Below, in pieces: positions 17,002-25,344 of a stretch of DNA of 38,793 nt; the stretch's first letter is position 1, and the number at the start of each line of letters is the position of its first letter. The stretch covers positions 1 to 38,793 of the forward strand of contig JBGUKW010000021.1 in assembly GCA_045114665.1 (NCBI GenBank), read 5' to 3'. The notes under the pieces were generated by a model, which was given only the letters and a program-made list of their open reading frames with translations, was not told where the DNA came from and made no database searches. Position numbers and translations under genes: made by a program. Source of the DNA: CADAWZ01 sp045114665. GTDB taxonomy: Bacteria; Vulcanimicrobiota; CADAWZ01.

Positions 17002-18762
17002 TTAGTTATATGCTTTTCTATTTTCTATCCCTATTTCTGTTCTGAAATCATTTTCAGAAATTCCTTTGGGATTTGAAGCACTTACTGTGCCATCTGGATG
17101 TTCAACAGGAGGAAAATCCTTTAATTCTAAACCAACGGCTTGATGTTCTCCTGCTTTTAATTCGAGTCCGTTTTCATTGATGTTACCATTTGCCATAGTA
17201 CCTGTTGTGATATTATAAGCATGTGTTAATTCATGAAAAAGTACATTTACAGGTCTTCCATTTGCAGGACCATTGAAAGCTGGATTAAATTCAATCCAAG
17301 CATTTGCTCCTTCGCCTCTTGTTCCGTTTGGTTTCACATATTGTTTTCCATTGTCATTTGGATTGTATATATTTGCAAATCCATTTTGTTTATATGTCTC
17401 TTCTATTGTTGTTGTTTTTCCAGATTGATCGAGTTCAAATAATAATTTTCTACCTGTTTGAGTTCCTCTAAATACTTCTAAATCAGATTGGATTCTTTGA
17501 CGGAATTGCTTACTGCCGTAAGATACAACGGAGTTTCCTAAAGAAGTTGTAGATTCACTGTCATATAATATTATATTGTTTTCTTCTGCGTTTATGTTTT
17601 CTCCATTACTGTCGTCTATTATTGTTCCATCTACACCTGTTGCTGTTATTTTATCGTTTCCAAGACCGCCTGCTATTATATTTTTGCCTTCTCCTGCAAT
17701 AATTGTGTCGTCGTTGTTTCCGCCATCAATGTAATTATTACCATTTCCTGCAACGATTGTATCATTTCCATTAAGACCATAAATTACATTATCACCGTTT
17801 CCTACTAAAATGTTATCATTATCAGAACCGCCTTCAATGTAATTGTTTCCATCTCCAACTTGTATGTTATTTATGTTTCCACTGCTAATTATTATGTTAT
17901 TTCCATTTCCTGCTTTTATATAAGAATTGCCCTTATTATTTTGTATATTGTTATTTCCATCGCCAACAGTTATATTGCTTGAACCTGTTGTTGTAATAAA
18001 ATTATCTGTATCTGTATCGAGTTTTATTGTAGATGGTTTATCTGTGTAATTTTTATCAATGATATTGCTTACTGAATCTTGACCAGTTGTTATTGTATTA
18101 CTGCCTCCATTTGTTATTACTTTGTTTGATGAACCTTCTCCCAATGAAATATTGTTGTTTCCCGATCCTGTATATATTGATGTTCCTTTAGAAGGCATTT
18201 CACTTCCTGTAATAACATTATTTCCATTCCCAGTTAAAGTGATATTTCTTCCATTTCCCAATGATATACTATTATTTCCATCTCCTAAATTTATTATAAA
18301 ATTGGCATTAGAAGAGGACATGTCAATTATATCATTTCCATCGTCTGAATTTATAATGAAACCATCTGCAACTTCTTCTTTAGAATATGTCTGTTCTTCT
18401 CCATTTACATTGATTGTAAGACTTCCATCCTCATTTTGTGTCGCTTTTATAATATCATTATTGTTTGTTCCATTTATTATATTCATAGAGGATATAGCAA
18501 TATTTGAGAACATTAATTGTTCCATATCATCTTGAAGACATATCCGTTGTGCAGAATTTAATGGATAACTTAGATTTCCGTCTTGTGTTTGCATTTGTAT
18601 TGCTTTTTTGTGTTCTATTGAGTCGAGCTTATCTGAAAGATATTTTCCTTCCGCTTCTGCCAACATATCTGCAAATGATTGTTGTTTAATCATTTCTTTT
18701 TGTTGTTTTATAAATTTATTTTGAAGATTGATTATTGATGAAGAAGCTCCAGATAATGACAT
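17002..18762 (-). CDS. RTX-like repeat protein with C-terminal M91/NleD-like metallopeptidase domain (array gene 1)
   Basis: 586 aa, first in transcription order. The N-terminal 90 residues are predicted helical and Gln/Lys-rich (NLQNKFIKQQKEMIKQQS), with no Sec signal. The module INGTNNNDIIKATQNEDGS follows near 95, then RTX-like repeats more diverged and less canonical than in the inner genes. The peptidase-like domain has FHELTHAYN (HExxH about 510-514), EHQAVGL and ISENDFRTEIGI. This HELTH is the closest of the seven to the HELIH of NleD. AAGGA stands about 10 bases before the ATG. No convincing promoter was identified in the 130 bases upstream. Confidence 0.83.
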   Translation of the reverse strand: MSLSGASSSIINLQNKFIKQQKEMIKQQSFADMLAEAEGKYLSDKLDSIEHKKAIQMQTQDGNLSYPLNSAQRICLQDDMEQLMFSNIAISSMNIINGTNNNDIIKATQNEDGSLTINVNGEEQTYSKEEVADGFIINSDDGNDIIDMSSSNANFIINLGDGNNSISLGNGRNITLTGNGNNVITGSEMPSKGTSIYTGSGNNNISLGEGSSNKVITNGGSNTITTGQDSVSNIIDKNYTDKPSTIKLDTDTDNFITTTGSSNITVGDGNNNIQNNKGNSYIKAGNGNNIIISSGNINNIQVGDGNNYIEGGSDNDNILVGNGDNVIYGLNGNDTIVAGNGNNYIDGGNNDDTIIAGEGKNIIAGGLGNDKITATGVDGTIIDDSNGENINAEENNIILYDSESTTSLGNSVVSYGSKQFRQRIQSDLEVFRGTQTGRKLLFELDQSGKTTTIEETYKQNGFANIYNPNDNGKQYVKPNGTRGEGANAWIEFNPAFNGPANGRPVNVLFHELTHAYNITTGTMANGNINENGLELKAGEHQAVGLELKDFPPVEHPDGTVSASNPKGISENDFRTEIGIENRKAYN

Positions 18763-19151
18763 TGTTTTAAAATCCTTAAATTTCTAATGTTTTTCAATTT
18801 CTGTTTTTATTTTTCTAAATCTACGGTTTTTGGAAATATATATGAGAAAAGTCTAATTTCTCTTTTTTGTTCATTAATTATTAAATTTAAATTAAGCGGT
18901 TGAGATTGCCATGATCGCACAGCTCCCTCGCAATGACATCGCCTCTAAATAGTAGCTATTTTAGTTTATTTTAAAATATTAATCAACTAGCACAACGAGC
19001 TGAATTAATAATCATTGAGTTAATATAATATAATATTTATACCATAATAATCACTAAAAAACAAGAACATTACAAGTGAAAAATTGCAGGTAAAAAAAAT
19101 AGTGTGTTGAAAGAAAATAGTTTATATATTAAATATTTGGGGATTATGTTC
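18763..19151. other. Divergent intergenic region between RTX array and thrS
   Basis: It must contain the promoters for the minus-strand array and for thrS. AT-rich stretches with several TATAAT-like strings (19023-19036) are seen, but no pair with a good -35. It contains the dispersed palindromic repeat described separately. No T-box specifier or antiterminator sequence was recognised before thrS. Confidence 0.4.
18893..18942 (-). repeat. REP-like dispersed palindromic repeat, copy 1
   Basis: Contains GAGATTGCC, a variable middle and CTCGCAATGACAT. The reverse complement closely matches the core at 28616-28665. It resembles the widespread intergenic repeat with GTCATTGCGAGG and GGCAATCTC arms known from many bacterial genomes; that family link is from memory. 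Confidence 0.75.
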
Positions 19152-20939
19152 ATGAAGATTATTTATAATGATGGCAAAGTTGGAGAATGTCCAGTAGAGG
19201 AAGAACAACATGTTCTCAGACACAGTGCTGCTCATATTATGGCACAAGCTATTCAACGCCTTTATCCTGAAGCAGATTTTGCTTATGGACCAGCAACAGA
19301 AAGAGGCTTTTATTATGATGTCGATCTCGGAACTCGTAAATTATCAGATGAAGATCTCAAAGCTATTGAAGATGAAATGAGAAAAATCGTAAAGGAAAAT
19401 ATTCCTTTCAAATCATTCATTCTTCCAAGAGATGAAGCTGTTAAGTTGATGAAAGAACGACATGCAAAATATAAAGAAGAACATATCGGAGATCTTCCTG
19501 ACGATGCTGTTATAAGTTTTTATCAACAGGGCGATTATATAGATATGTGCATTGGTCCGCATATCACTTATACAAAGGCTTTGAAGGCTTTTAAGATAAC
19601 ACAGCAGGGTGGGGCATATTGGAAAAATGATGCCAAAAATAAAATGCTCACTCGTATAAATGGAGTTGCTTTTGCTACACAAGATGAACTAAAAGAATAT
19701 GAAAGACAAGTCGAAGAGGCTTATGCTCGTGATCACCGCAGAATAGGTAAAGAAATGCGTCTATTTATGACAGATGATCTCGTTGGCAAAGGACTTCCTA
19801 TGTTCCTTCCTAAAGGCTATATTGTTTGGCAAGAATTGGAAGAGTACATAAAAGAAAAAGAACGCAAACTTGGCTATGAACATGTTATGACACCTTGTGT
19901 CGGTACAGTTGCACTTTATCAGACAAGCGGACATTGGGAGCATTACAAAGAAAATATGTTCCCTGCAATGGAAGTTGAAGGCGAAAGTTTCGTTTTGAGA
20001 CCGATGAACTGCCCACACCATATGATGATTTATGCAAATAAGCCACATTCATATCGTGAGCTTCCTATACGTATTGGTGAAATTGCACATGATTTTCGTT
20101 TTGAACCTAGTGGTACTTTAAAGGGAATTGAAAGAGGACGCCATTTCTGTCAAAATGACGCTCACCTTTTTGTAACTCCAGATCAAATTAAAGATGAAAT
20201 CAAACGTGTTGTTGATTTGATATTTGATGTCTATGGAGATTTTGGAATTACAGATTATCGCTGTGTATTGTCTTTGAGAGACCCTGAAGACAAAGTAAAA
20301 TATCACCATGACGATCTAATGTGGGACAAAGCAGAAACGGCACTTCGCGAGGCATTGAACGATCTCAATATCGAATATACAGAAGAGATTGGTGAGGCTG
20401 CATTCTATGGTCCGAAACTCGATGTAAATGTAAAGCCTGCTGTAGGTGCTGAATATACTCTTTCAACTTGTCAGCTCGATTTCTGTCTGCCTGCAAAATT
20501 CGATTTGAAATATGTTGACACAGATGGAACAGAAAAGACTCCTGTTGTTTTACACAGAGCTATTTTAGGATCGCTCGATAGATTTATGGCATATATGATC
20601 GAAGAGACAAAGGGGAAATTCCCAACTTGGCTTGCTCCTGTTCAAGTAAAAGTTCTTCCTGTAAGTGCAAAGACAAAAGAATATGCTACAAAGGTATATG
20701 AAGCAATTAATGCAACTGGAATTCGTGTCCAGCTCGACGATCGTGATGAAAAACTTGGATATAAAATCCGTGAGGCTCAACAGATCGATCGTCCACCATA
20801 TATGCTAGTTCTTGGCTTAAAAGAAGCAGAGGACGGAACTGTAAGTGTTCGTACTCGTGGAACAACTGAAAATGTTGTTATGTCTCTTGATGAATTTATT
20901 AAGATGGTTCAAGAAGAAATCAAAACAAAGAAACACTAA
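19152..20939 (+). CDS. thrS: Threonyl-tRNA synthetase lacking the TGS domain
   Basis: A class IIa synthetase that charges tRNA-Thr. From the ATG at 19152 the protein is about 595 aa and begins almost directly with the editing (SAD) domain (HVLRHSAAHIMAQAI). The catalytic core has MNCPHHM (zinc Cys), motif 2 region RFEPSGTL and GRHFCQNDAHLF, and motif 3 HRAILGSLDRF; the anticodon-binding domain ends the protein (VQVKVLPVS onward). Usual bacterial ThrS is about 640 aa with an N-terminal TGS domain of about 60 residues, which is absent here. The open frame reaches back to a GTG at 19104, but GGGGATT before the ATGs at 19146/19152 supports the shorter start. Ends at a strong terminator. Confidence 0.93.
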   Translation: MKIIYNDGKVGECPVEEEQHVLRHSAAHIMAQAIQRLYPEADFAYGPATERGFYYDVDLGTRKLSDEDLKAIEDEMRKIVKENIPFKSFILPRDEAVKLMKERHAKYKEEHIGDLPDDAVISFYQQGDYIDMCIGPHITYTKALKAFKITQQGGAYWKNDAKNKMLTRINGVAFATQDELKEYERQVEEAYARDHRRIGKEMRLFMTDDLVGKGLPMFLPKGYIVWQELEEYIKEKERKLGYEHVMTPCVGTVALYQTSGHWEHYKENMFPAMEVEGESFVLRPMNCPHHMMIYANKPHSYRELPIRIGEIAHDFRFEPSGTLKGIERGRHFCQNDAHLFVTPDQIKDEIKRVVDLIFDVYGDFGITDYRCVLSLRDPEDKVKYHHDDLMWDKAETALREALNDLNIEYTEEIGEAAFYGPKLDVNVKPAVGAEYTLSTCQLDFCLPAKFDLKYVDTDGTEKTPVVLHRAILGSLDRFMAYMIEETKGKFPTWLAPVQVKVLPVSAKTKEYATKVYEAINATGIRVQLDDRDEKLGYKIREAQQIDRPPYMLVLGLKEAEDGTVSVRTRGTTENVVMSLDEFIKMVQEEIKTKKH

Positions 20940-20951
20940 ATTTTTAAAAAA

Positions 20952-20995
20952 AGCAAAAAAATATGGGTTTTCTACAAAGCCCATATTTTTTTTGC
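20952..20995. terminator. Bidirectional terminator between thrS and uppP
   Basis: An inverted repeat with arms AGCAAAAAAATATGGG and CCCATATTTTTTTTGCT and a short loop lies between convergent genes, with a long T run on both strands. Confidence 0.9.
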
Positions 20996-21028
20996 TAAAT
21001 AGTAATTGTGTAAAATATCGTCGGTAAA

Positions 21029-21877
21029 TTATAGCTTACCAAAGAAAAACATTCCCATTATTATGAGACCAAGGACGATTCTGTAATACATAAACACAGC
21101 AAAACTGTCTTTTTTGATGAAATTCAACAAGAACTTTATAACAAAATATCCAGTTATTGCAGATGTTATTATACCAACTAAAAATATCATTGGAGTTGTT
21201 GTCATAAGCTCAGGGTGTTTAAATAACTTTAATCCTGAATATACTGCTGCTCCGCCTATAATTGGAATTGAAATCAAAAAAGAGAAATTGGCTGATTCCT
21301 CTTTTTTCATGCCTAAAAACATTCCTGCAGTCATTGTTATTCCAGACCTTGACATACCAGGAACTAATGCACAAGCCTGTGCTATTCCTATTATGAGAGC
21401 CTGAATGAAATTTACATTTTCAGAAGTAGGTCTTTCTTGAATTGTGAGTCTTTTTGAATATGATTCAGCAATACAAAGAACCATTCCAAATACAATTAAA
21501 CAAATTGAAGTTACCATTGGACCAGAAGCGTATTTTTCTATAACATCATCTAAAAATACACCTACCAAACCTCCGGGTATAACTGTCATCAATATTAACC
21601 AAGGCAATCTTTTCTCAGGGCTATCAAAAATAACTTTTGGTGTTTTTAAATCTTTAAAAGTCGCTACCCAGTCTTTTAATATTTTTATAATAGTTTCTCT
21701 GTAATAAATTAAAAGTGATATAAATGTTCCAACATGAAGTGCAACATCAAATGATTTTCCCATATAGTCCCATTTTGCTATCTGTGGAATTAAAATTAAA
21801 TGTCCTGAAGAACTTATTGGAAGAAATTCAGTAAGTCCTTGCACTATTCCCAAGATTATCGCTTGTATATAATCCAT
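21029..21877 (-). CDS. uppP: Undecaprenyl-diphosphate phosphatase
   Basis: An integral membrane phosphatase that recycles undecaprenyl diphosphate to the monophosphate carrier for peptidoglycan and other envelope polymers; also confers bacitracin tolerance. About 282 aa with roughly eight hydrophobic segments. The two signature regions are present: LTEFLPISSSGHL near residue 20 and PGMSRSGITMTAG near residue 175, which contain the active-site residues of the BacA family. The open frame continues upstream to 21973, but that part is a basic non-family extension; the ATG at 21877 follows GGAGAG by about 8 bases and begins with the usual MDYIQAIILG. It lies downstream of the cell-wall amidase on the same strand. 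Confidence 0.95.
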   Translation of the reverse strand: MDYIQAIILGIVQGLTEFLPISSSGHLILIPQIAKWDYMGKSFDVALHVGTFISLLIYYRETIIKILKDWVATFKDLKTPKVIFDSPEKRLPWLILMTVIPGGLVGVFLDDVIEKYASGPMVTSICLIVFGMVLCIAESYSKRLTIQERPTSENVNFIQALIIGIAQACALVPGMSRSGITMTAGMFLGMKKEESANFSFLISIPIIGGAAVYSGLKLFKHPELMTTTPMIFLVGIITSAITGYFVIKFLLNFIKKDSFAVFMYYRIVLGLIIMGMFFFGKL

Positions 21878-22012
21878 TTCCTTTTCTCTCCGTTTCTTTT
21901 GTCTTCTTTCTTTAAGGTATGTTTTAAAAGTCAAGTTAATAAAAATTCGGTCGTTCCCTTTCCTTATTTGCAATTAAGGAAAGAGGTAGGGGATAGATTA
22001 AAAATTTTTAAT

Positions 22013-23785
22013 TTATTTGCTTTTAAAATATGCCTCTATTCCATCTGCTATACTCTCAGCAATCTTTTTTTGTCCCCAAGAATTGTCAAGATATTTTACA
22101 TCTTCACTACTTGTTATAAATCCAGTTTCAATCAAAACTGCAGGCATTGATGAATTTTTTAATAGATAGAAATCATTTTGTGTCAATTTTCTATCTATTG
22201 TATATAATCTACTTGCTAAAAGGCTGTGTATTTTTGTTCCAAGTAATTTATCAGATGCTTTTGACCAGTGTGTAGAAACTCCTCGTGCAGAGCCATTTGA
22301 TGCTGCGTTTAAGTGAATGGATACCAAAACATCTGCCTTCATATTTTTGGCAAAATTTACTCTTGCCCCTAATTCTTCTTTATCTGTTGAACCATAATAA
22401 CTGACATCTCTGTCAGTTGTTCTTGTCATAACGACATTCCAACCTCTTTGGGTCAGTATTTCAGATGTTTTTAGAGCTATTTTTAGTGTGAGGTCTTTTT
22501 CTTTAAGTCCTTTGGCATTGTTCAATGCTCCTGGGTCATATCCTCCATGTCCAGGATCAATACAGATAACTTTATTTTTTGTAGGATAAGATGTAGCTCC
22601 GAATGTGTCGAGATCGTTGTTTAATACAGTTGATTTTTTATTTGTTACTATTACATAAATTTTATTCGGAGAAGCTGAAACAGCACAGTAATAATTTTCT
22701 TTTAAGTCAACAACAACTCTTGTTACAGGCTGTGGAGTTAATGTAAATTGTCCTGCTTTTACTTCTTCTACAAGTTTTGAATTAGGTACAAAATCAATTT
22801 TTTTGCCGAGGTATTTTGATTTGTGTATGTCTATTACTATTCTGTTATCAGGGTCGGGGTATCTATGTGTTTCATAAGTTACACTGCCACTCACATTTAT
22901 TGCAACTTCATATTTATTGCTATCACCAGATGCTATGACTGAATTTACATTTTGCAAACTAAAATTCATTCCAGTGTCATTTGTCGTTTTTTGTTGCCAA
23001 GAAAGTATATATTCATTTTTGTTTTTTGAAGTTTCTTTTTGAATTTCTGTATTATCCCCAAATGGTATAACAACTCTAACTTTACCTGGATCGCTTTGAT
23101 TCAAACCATATTTTATTGTTCCTACATTTGGAACATTTATTTCTTTTTTTGCCAAGGCTCTTCTAAATTCAGAAAGTGATACATTGTTTAAATCGACAAC
23201 ATATCTATTGGGATTTCTCAATACAGAAGTATTGGCTGTAAATGAAGAAGTTGATTGTAATTTTAAAATAGTTTTTTGTTTTACTTTTTCATGTACAACA
23301 CCTTTAAAAAGTCCATCTGCATATATTGTATTGTCTTTTCTGTTCAAAAAACATGGAATGACTTTTGAAACATGTTTTAAATGTATAAAATAATGACCTG
23401 TTGTTGAAAATGGAGGAGGGGAGAGGCGAGTCTCTTCTTTTCCAACTTTTAGCATGTTGTCATTTATTTCTCTTGCTCCTTCTGATGTTTCTATTGTTAT
23501 TTTTTTTCTGCTTGAGTTTATTTTATATGTACAACCAAGTGATTTAAATAACTGCTCTGTCTCTTTATCTGTCAGAGATATGTATTTGTCATCATATCTT
23601 TTTTGTACATAGACAGGAAGATTTATATTCCCTTCAGGAGTTACTGCTTGCATAACTTTTTTTTCTATTTTGAAAAGGGAATATAATTTCTCACTCGTTA
23701 TCTTTATTGAAGATTGCGAATAGCATATTCCTAAAAAAGTTATGAATATTGCAAAAATTAATGTTAAAAAAAATGTTTTTTTCAT
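22013..23785 (-). CDS. N-acetylmuramoyl-L-alanine amidase with AMIN domains
   Basis: An exported zinc amidase that cuts the amide bond between MurNAc and the peptide stem, normally for daughter-cell separation. 590 aa. Signal peptide at residues 1-24 (MKKTFFLTLIFAIFITFLGI). Residues 40-160 resemble a copper-amine-oxidase-N/substrate-anchoring domain. Then come two AMIN-like domains at about 175-265 and 285-385 that target peptidoglycan, and an Amidase_3 catalytic domain from about 400: IDPGHGGYDPGA (zinc His), GLKEKDLTL (zinc Glu), SIHLNAAS (zinc His) and VLIETGFI (catalytic Glu). All key residues are intact. A hairpin without a strong T run lies between it and uppP. Confidence 0.92.
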   Translation of the reverse strand: MKKTFFLTLIFAIFITFLGICYSQSSIKITSEKLYSLFKIEKKVMQAVTPEGNINLPVYVQKRYDDKYISLTDKETEQLFKSLGCTYKINSSRKKITIETSEGAREINDNMLKVGKEETRLSPPPFSTTGHYFIHLKHVSKVIPCFLNRKDNTIYADGLFKGVVHEKVKQKTILKLQSTSSFTANTSVLRNPNRYVVDLNNVSLSEFRRALAKKEINVPNVGTIKYGLNQSDPGKVRVVIPFGDNTEIQKETSKNKNEYILSWQQKTTNDTGMNFSLQNVNSVIASGDSNKYEVAINVSGSVTYETHRYPDPDNRIVIDIHKSKYLGKKIDFVPNSKLVEEVKAGQFTLTPQPVTRVVVDLKENYYCAVSASPNKIYVIVTNKKSTVLNNDLDTFGATSYPTKNKVICIDPGHGGYDPGALNNAKGLKEKDLTLKIALKTSEILTQRGWNVVMTRTTDRDVSYYGSTDKEELGARVNFAKNMKADVLVSIHLNAASNGSARGVSTHWSKASDKLLGTKIHSLLASRLYTIDRKLTQNDFYLLKNSSMPAVLIETGFITSSEDVKYLDNSWGQKKIAESIADGIEAYFKSK

Positions 23786-24159
23786 GTTTTTTAAAATAGT
23801 TTTTATTTCAAAATAATACTATATTATACTATATTTTTATATATATTGTCTATCTTTTTTGAAAAAAACAATCACATTATTTATTTTTTTATGATTGACT
23901 AAAAATAAATAATGTGTTTAGATATATAAAATAAATGATTTGGATAAAAAAAAGAAAAGATTTGCAGAAAAATTTCTGAGGGAGAAGTTGATCTTTCTTG
24001 AAATTGAAAAAGATGTGAGAGCAAAACTTTATGAAACTATTGTATGTTAATATAATTCGGAAAAAACTTCTTTTTGGGGGGACAAGATACAAAAAATGAT
24101 TTTACCGACCAAGATATTTTTAATACATATATAGTTAAATTAATTTTGTGGAGATAAAA
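23786..24159. other. Divergent intergenic region with a strong hairpin
   Basis: AT-rich region between the amidase (minus) and glycosyltransferase (plus). Apart from the hairpin at 23873-23916 it holds a 36-codon frame from a TTG at 23940 to 24050 with coding-like charged residues but no ribosome site; I do not call it a gene. GGAG at about 24149-24152 is the ribosome site of the glycosyltransferase. Confidence 0.4.
23873..23916. repeat. Perfect 16-bp inverted repeat (hairpin)
   Basis: CACATTATTTATTTTT pairs exactly with AAAAATAAATAATGTG around a 12-base loop. It lies upstream of two divergent genes and has no GC-rich stem plus T run for either, so it is not an ordinary terminator; it could be a regulator site, a mobile-element relic or a decayed terminator. 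Confidence 0.6.
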
Positions 24160-25284
24160 TTGAACATACTTATATTAAATGACAATCCTCCACCATTGGG
24201 TGGGGCAGAATATCATATCGAACTTTTGAAATCACTTTATGAAAAAAAAGGACATAAAGTAACCCTATTTTTTTTCAATGATTATGTAAAAGGTAAAAGC
24301 AAAAAAAATGCTTGTATTGAGCTGAAAAAAGTCTTGTCTTGTAATAAATTTGATTTGGCTCATGTTCATGCTGTGGAATATTATTTTGCTGATTGTATAA
24401 AATTATTGACAGATGGATATAATATAAAAACGATACAGACATTACATGATTATAGATATATTTGTCCAACTGGAGATTGTTTTAGAAATAGTGAAATATG
24501 TACAGAGTGTCATAATGGGGATTTTTGGAAGGCTGGAGTTAATGGCTGTTACAATATTTTAGGCTCTTTTAATAGATTCGGAAAGGAATTTATTTTAAAA
24601 AAAGATATGCTTGGAATAAAAAATATTTTTCGTTTTATATCTCCAAGTAAATTTTTGAAAGAAGTTTTTGAAAAATCTTGTTTTACTGGTAAAATCGAGC
24701 ATATATATAATTTTTTAGACCTTGAAAAATATGATTCTTGTGACTATCCAAAAGATGAAGAAAATCCTTATATTTGTTTTACAGGTCGTTTAATGCCAAA
24801 TAAAGGTGTATTGACTTTAGTTGAGGCAGTAAAAGGTACTGATATAAAATTAAAAATAGCAGGAAAAGGACCTGTTGGAGATATTGTTGCAAAAAAAATA
24901 TCTGAAGATACATCATATAAAAATATAAGTCTTGTTGGATTTTTAACTACTGAAGATTTAATGAAATTGATCAGAGGATCAAGCCTTGCTGTTGTTCCTT
25001 CTGAATGGTGGGAGGTTTTGGGATTTTCTGCAATAGAAGCACTCGCCCTTGAACGCCCTGTAATTGCTTCTAATATAGGAGGTTTGAAAGAAGTTGTTGC
25101 AGATGATAGAGGGGCATTATTTGAACCTAAAAATGTGTTGGAACTCAGAGAAAAGATTTTAAATTTGATGAAATCTCCCAAAAAACTTGATGAAATGGGG
25201 AAAAGTGGCAGGAGATTTGTTTTTGAAAATATGTCAGAAAATGTTTATTATGACAAAATAATGAACATTATAGGCAGGGTTTAA
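24160..25284 (+). CDS. Glycosyltransferase family 4 protein
   Basis: A GT-B fold retaining glycosyltransferase, probably cytosolic or membrane-associated, moving a nucleotide-sugar residue to an envelope glycan or glycolipid. About 374 aa. The N-terminal Rossmann half starts MNILILNDNPPPLGGAE, the usual acceptor-side loop. An inserted Cys-rich segment at about 115-145 (CPTGDCFR, CTECHNGD) occurs in a subset of GT4 enzymes. The C-terminal half has FTGRLMPNKGVLTL and the donor-site EWWEVLGFSAIEALALERPV with the conserved E-x7-E pattern. A GTG at 24148 would add four residues, but GGAGATAAAA stands just before the TTG at 24160, giving the family-like N-terminus. Acceptor and sugar unknown. Confidence 0.88.
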   Translation: MNILILNDNPPPLGGAEYHIELLKSLYEKKGHKVTLFFFNDYVKGKSKKNACIELKKVLSCNKFDLAHVHAVEYYFADCIKLLTDGYNIKTIQTLHDYRYICPTGDCFRNSEICTECHNGDFWKAGVNGCYNILGSFNRFGKEFILKKDMLGIKNIFRFISPSKFLKEVFEKSCFTGKIEHIYNFLDLEKYDSCDYPKDEENPYICFTGRLMPNKGVLTLVEAVKGTDIKLKIAGKGPVGDIVAKKISEDTSYKNISLVGFLTTEDLMKLIRGSSLAVVPSEWWEVLGFSAIEALALERPVIASNIGGLKEVVADDRGALFEPKNVLELREKILNLMKSPKKLDEMGKSGRRFVFENMSENVYYDKIMNIIGRV

Positions 25285-25344
25285 TTTTGTATTTAAAGAA
25301 TTTAAAAAAGTTATTAATTTTGTATTATGGTTAAGGAGAGTTAA

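Noticed and set aside
6227..18689. Many plus-strand open frames over the RTX array
   Set aside because: They are shadows of the Gly/Asn/Asp repeat codons; compositions are implausible (Pro/Ser/Phe or Leu/His-rich) and ribosome sites are lacking.
18943..19151. T-box riboswitch before thrS (and likewise before asnS)
   Set aside because: No conserved T-box antiterminator sequence or terminator/antiterminator pair is visible.
23940..24050. 36-codon frame with a TTG start and charged residues
   Set aside because: No ribosome site and no recognisable homology; could be a degraded gene fragment but cannot be shown.
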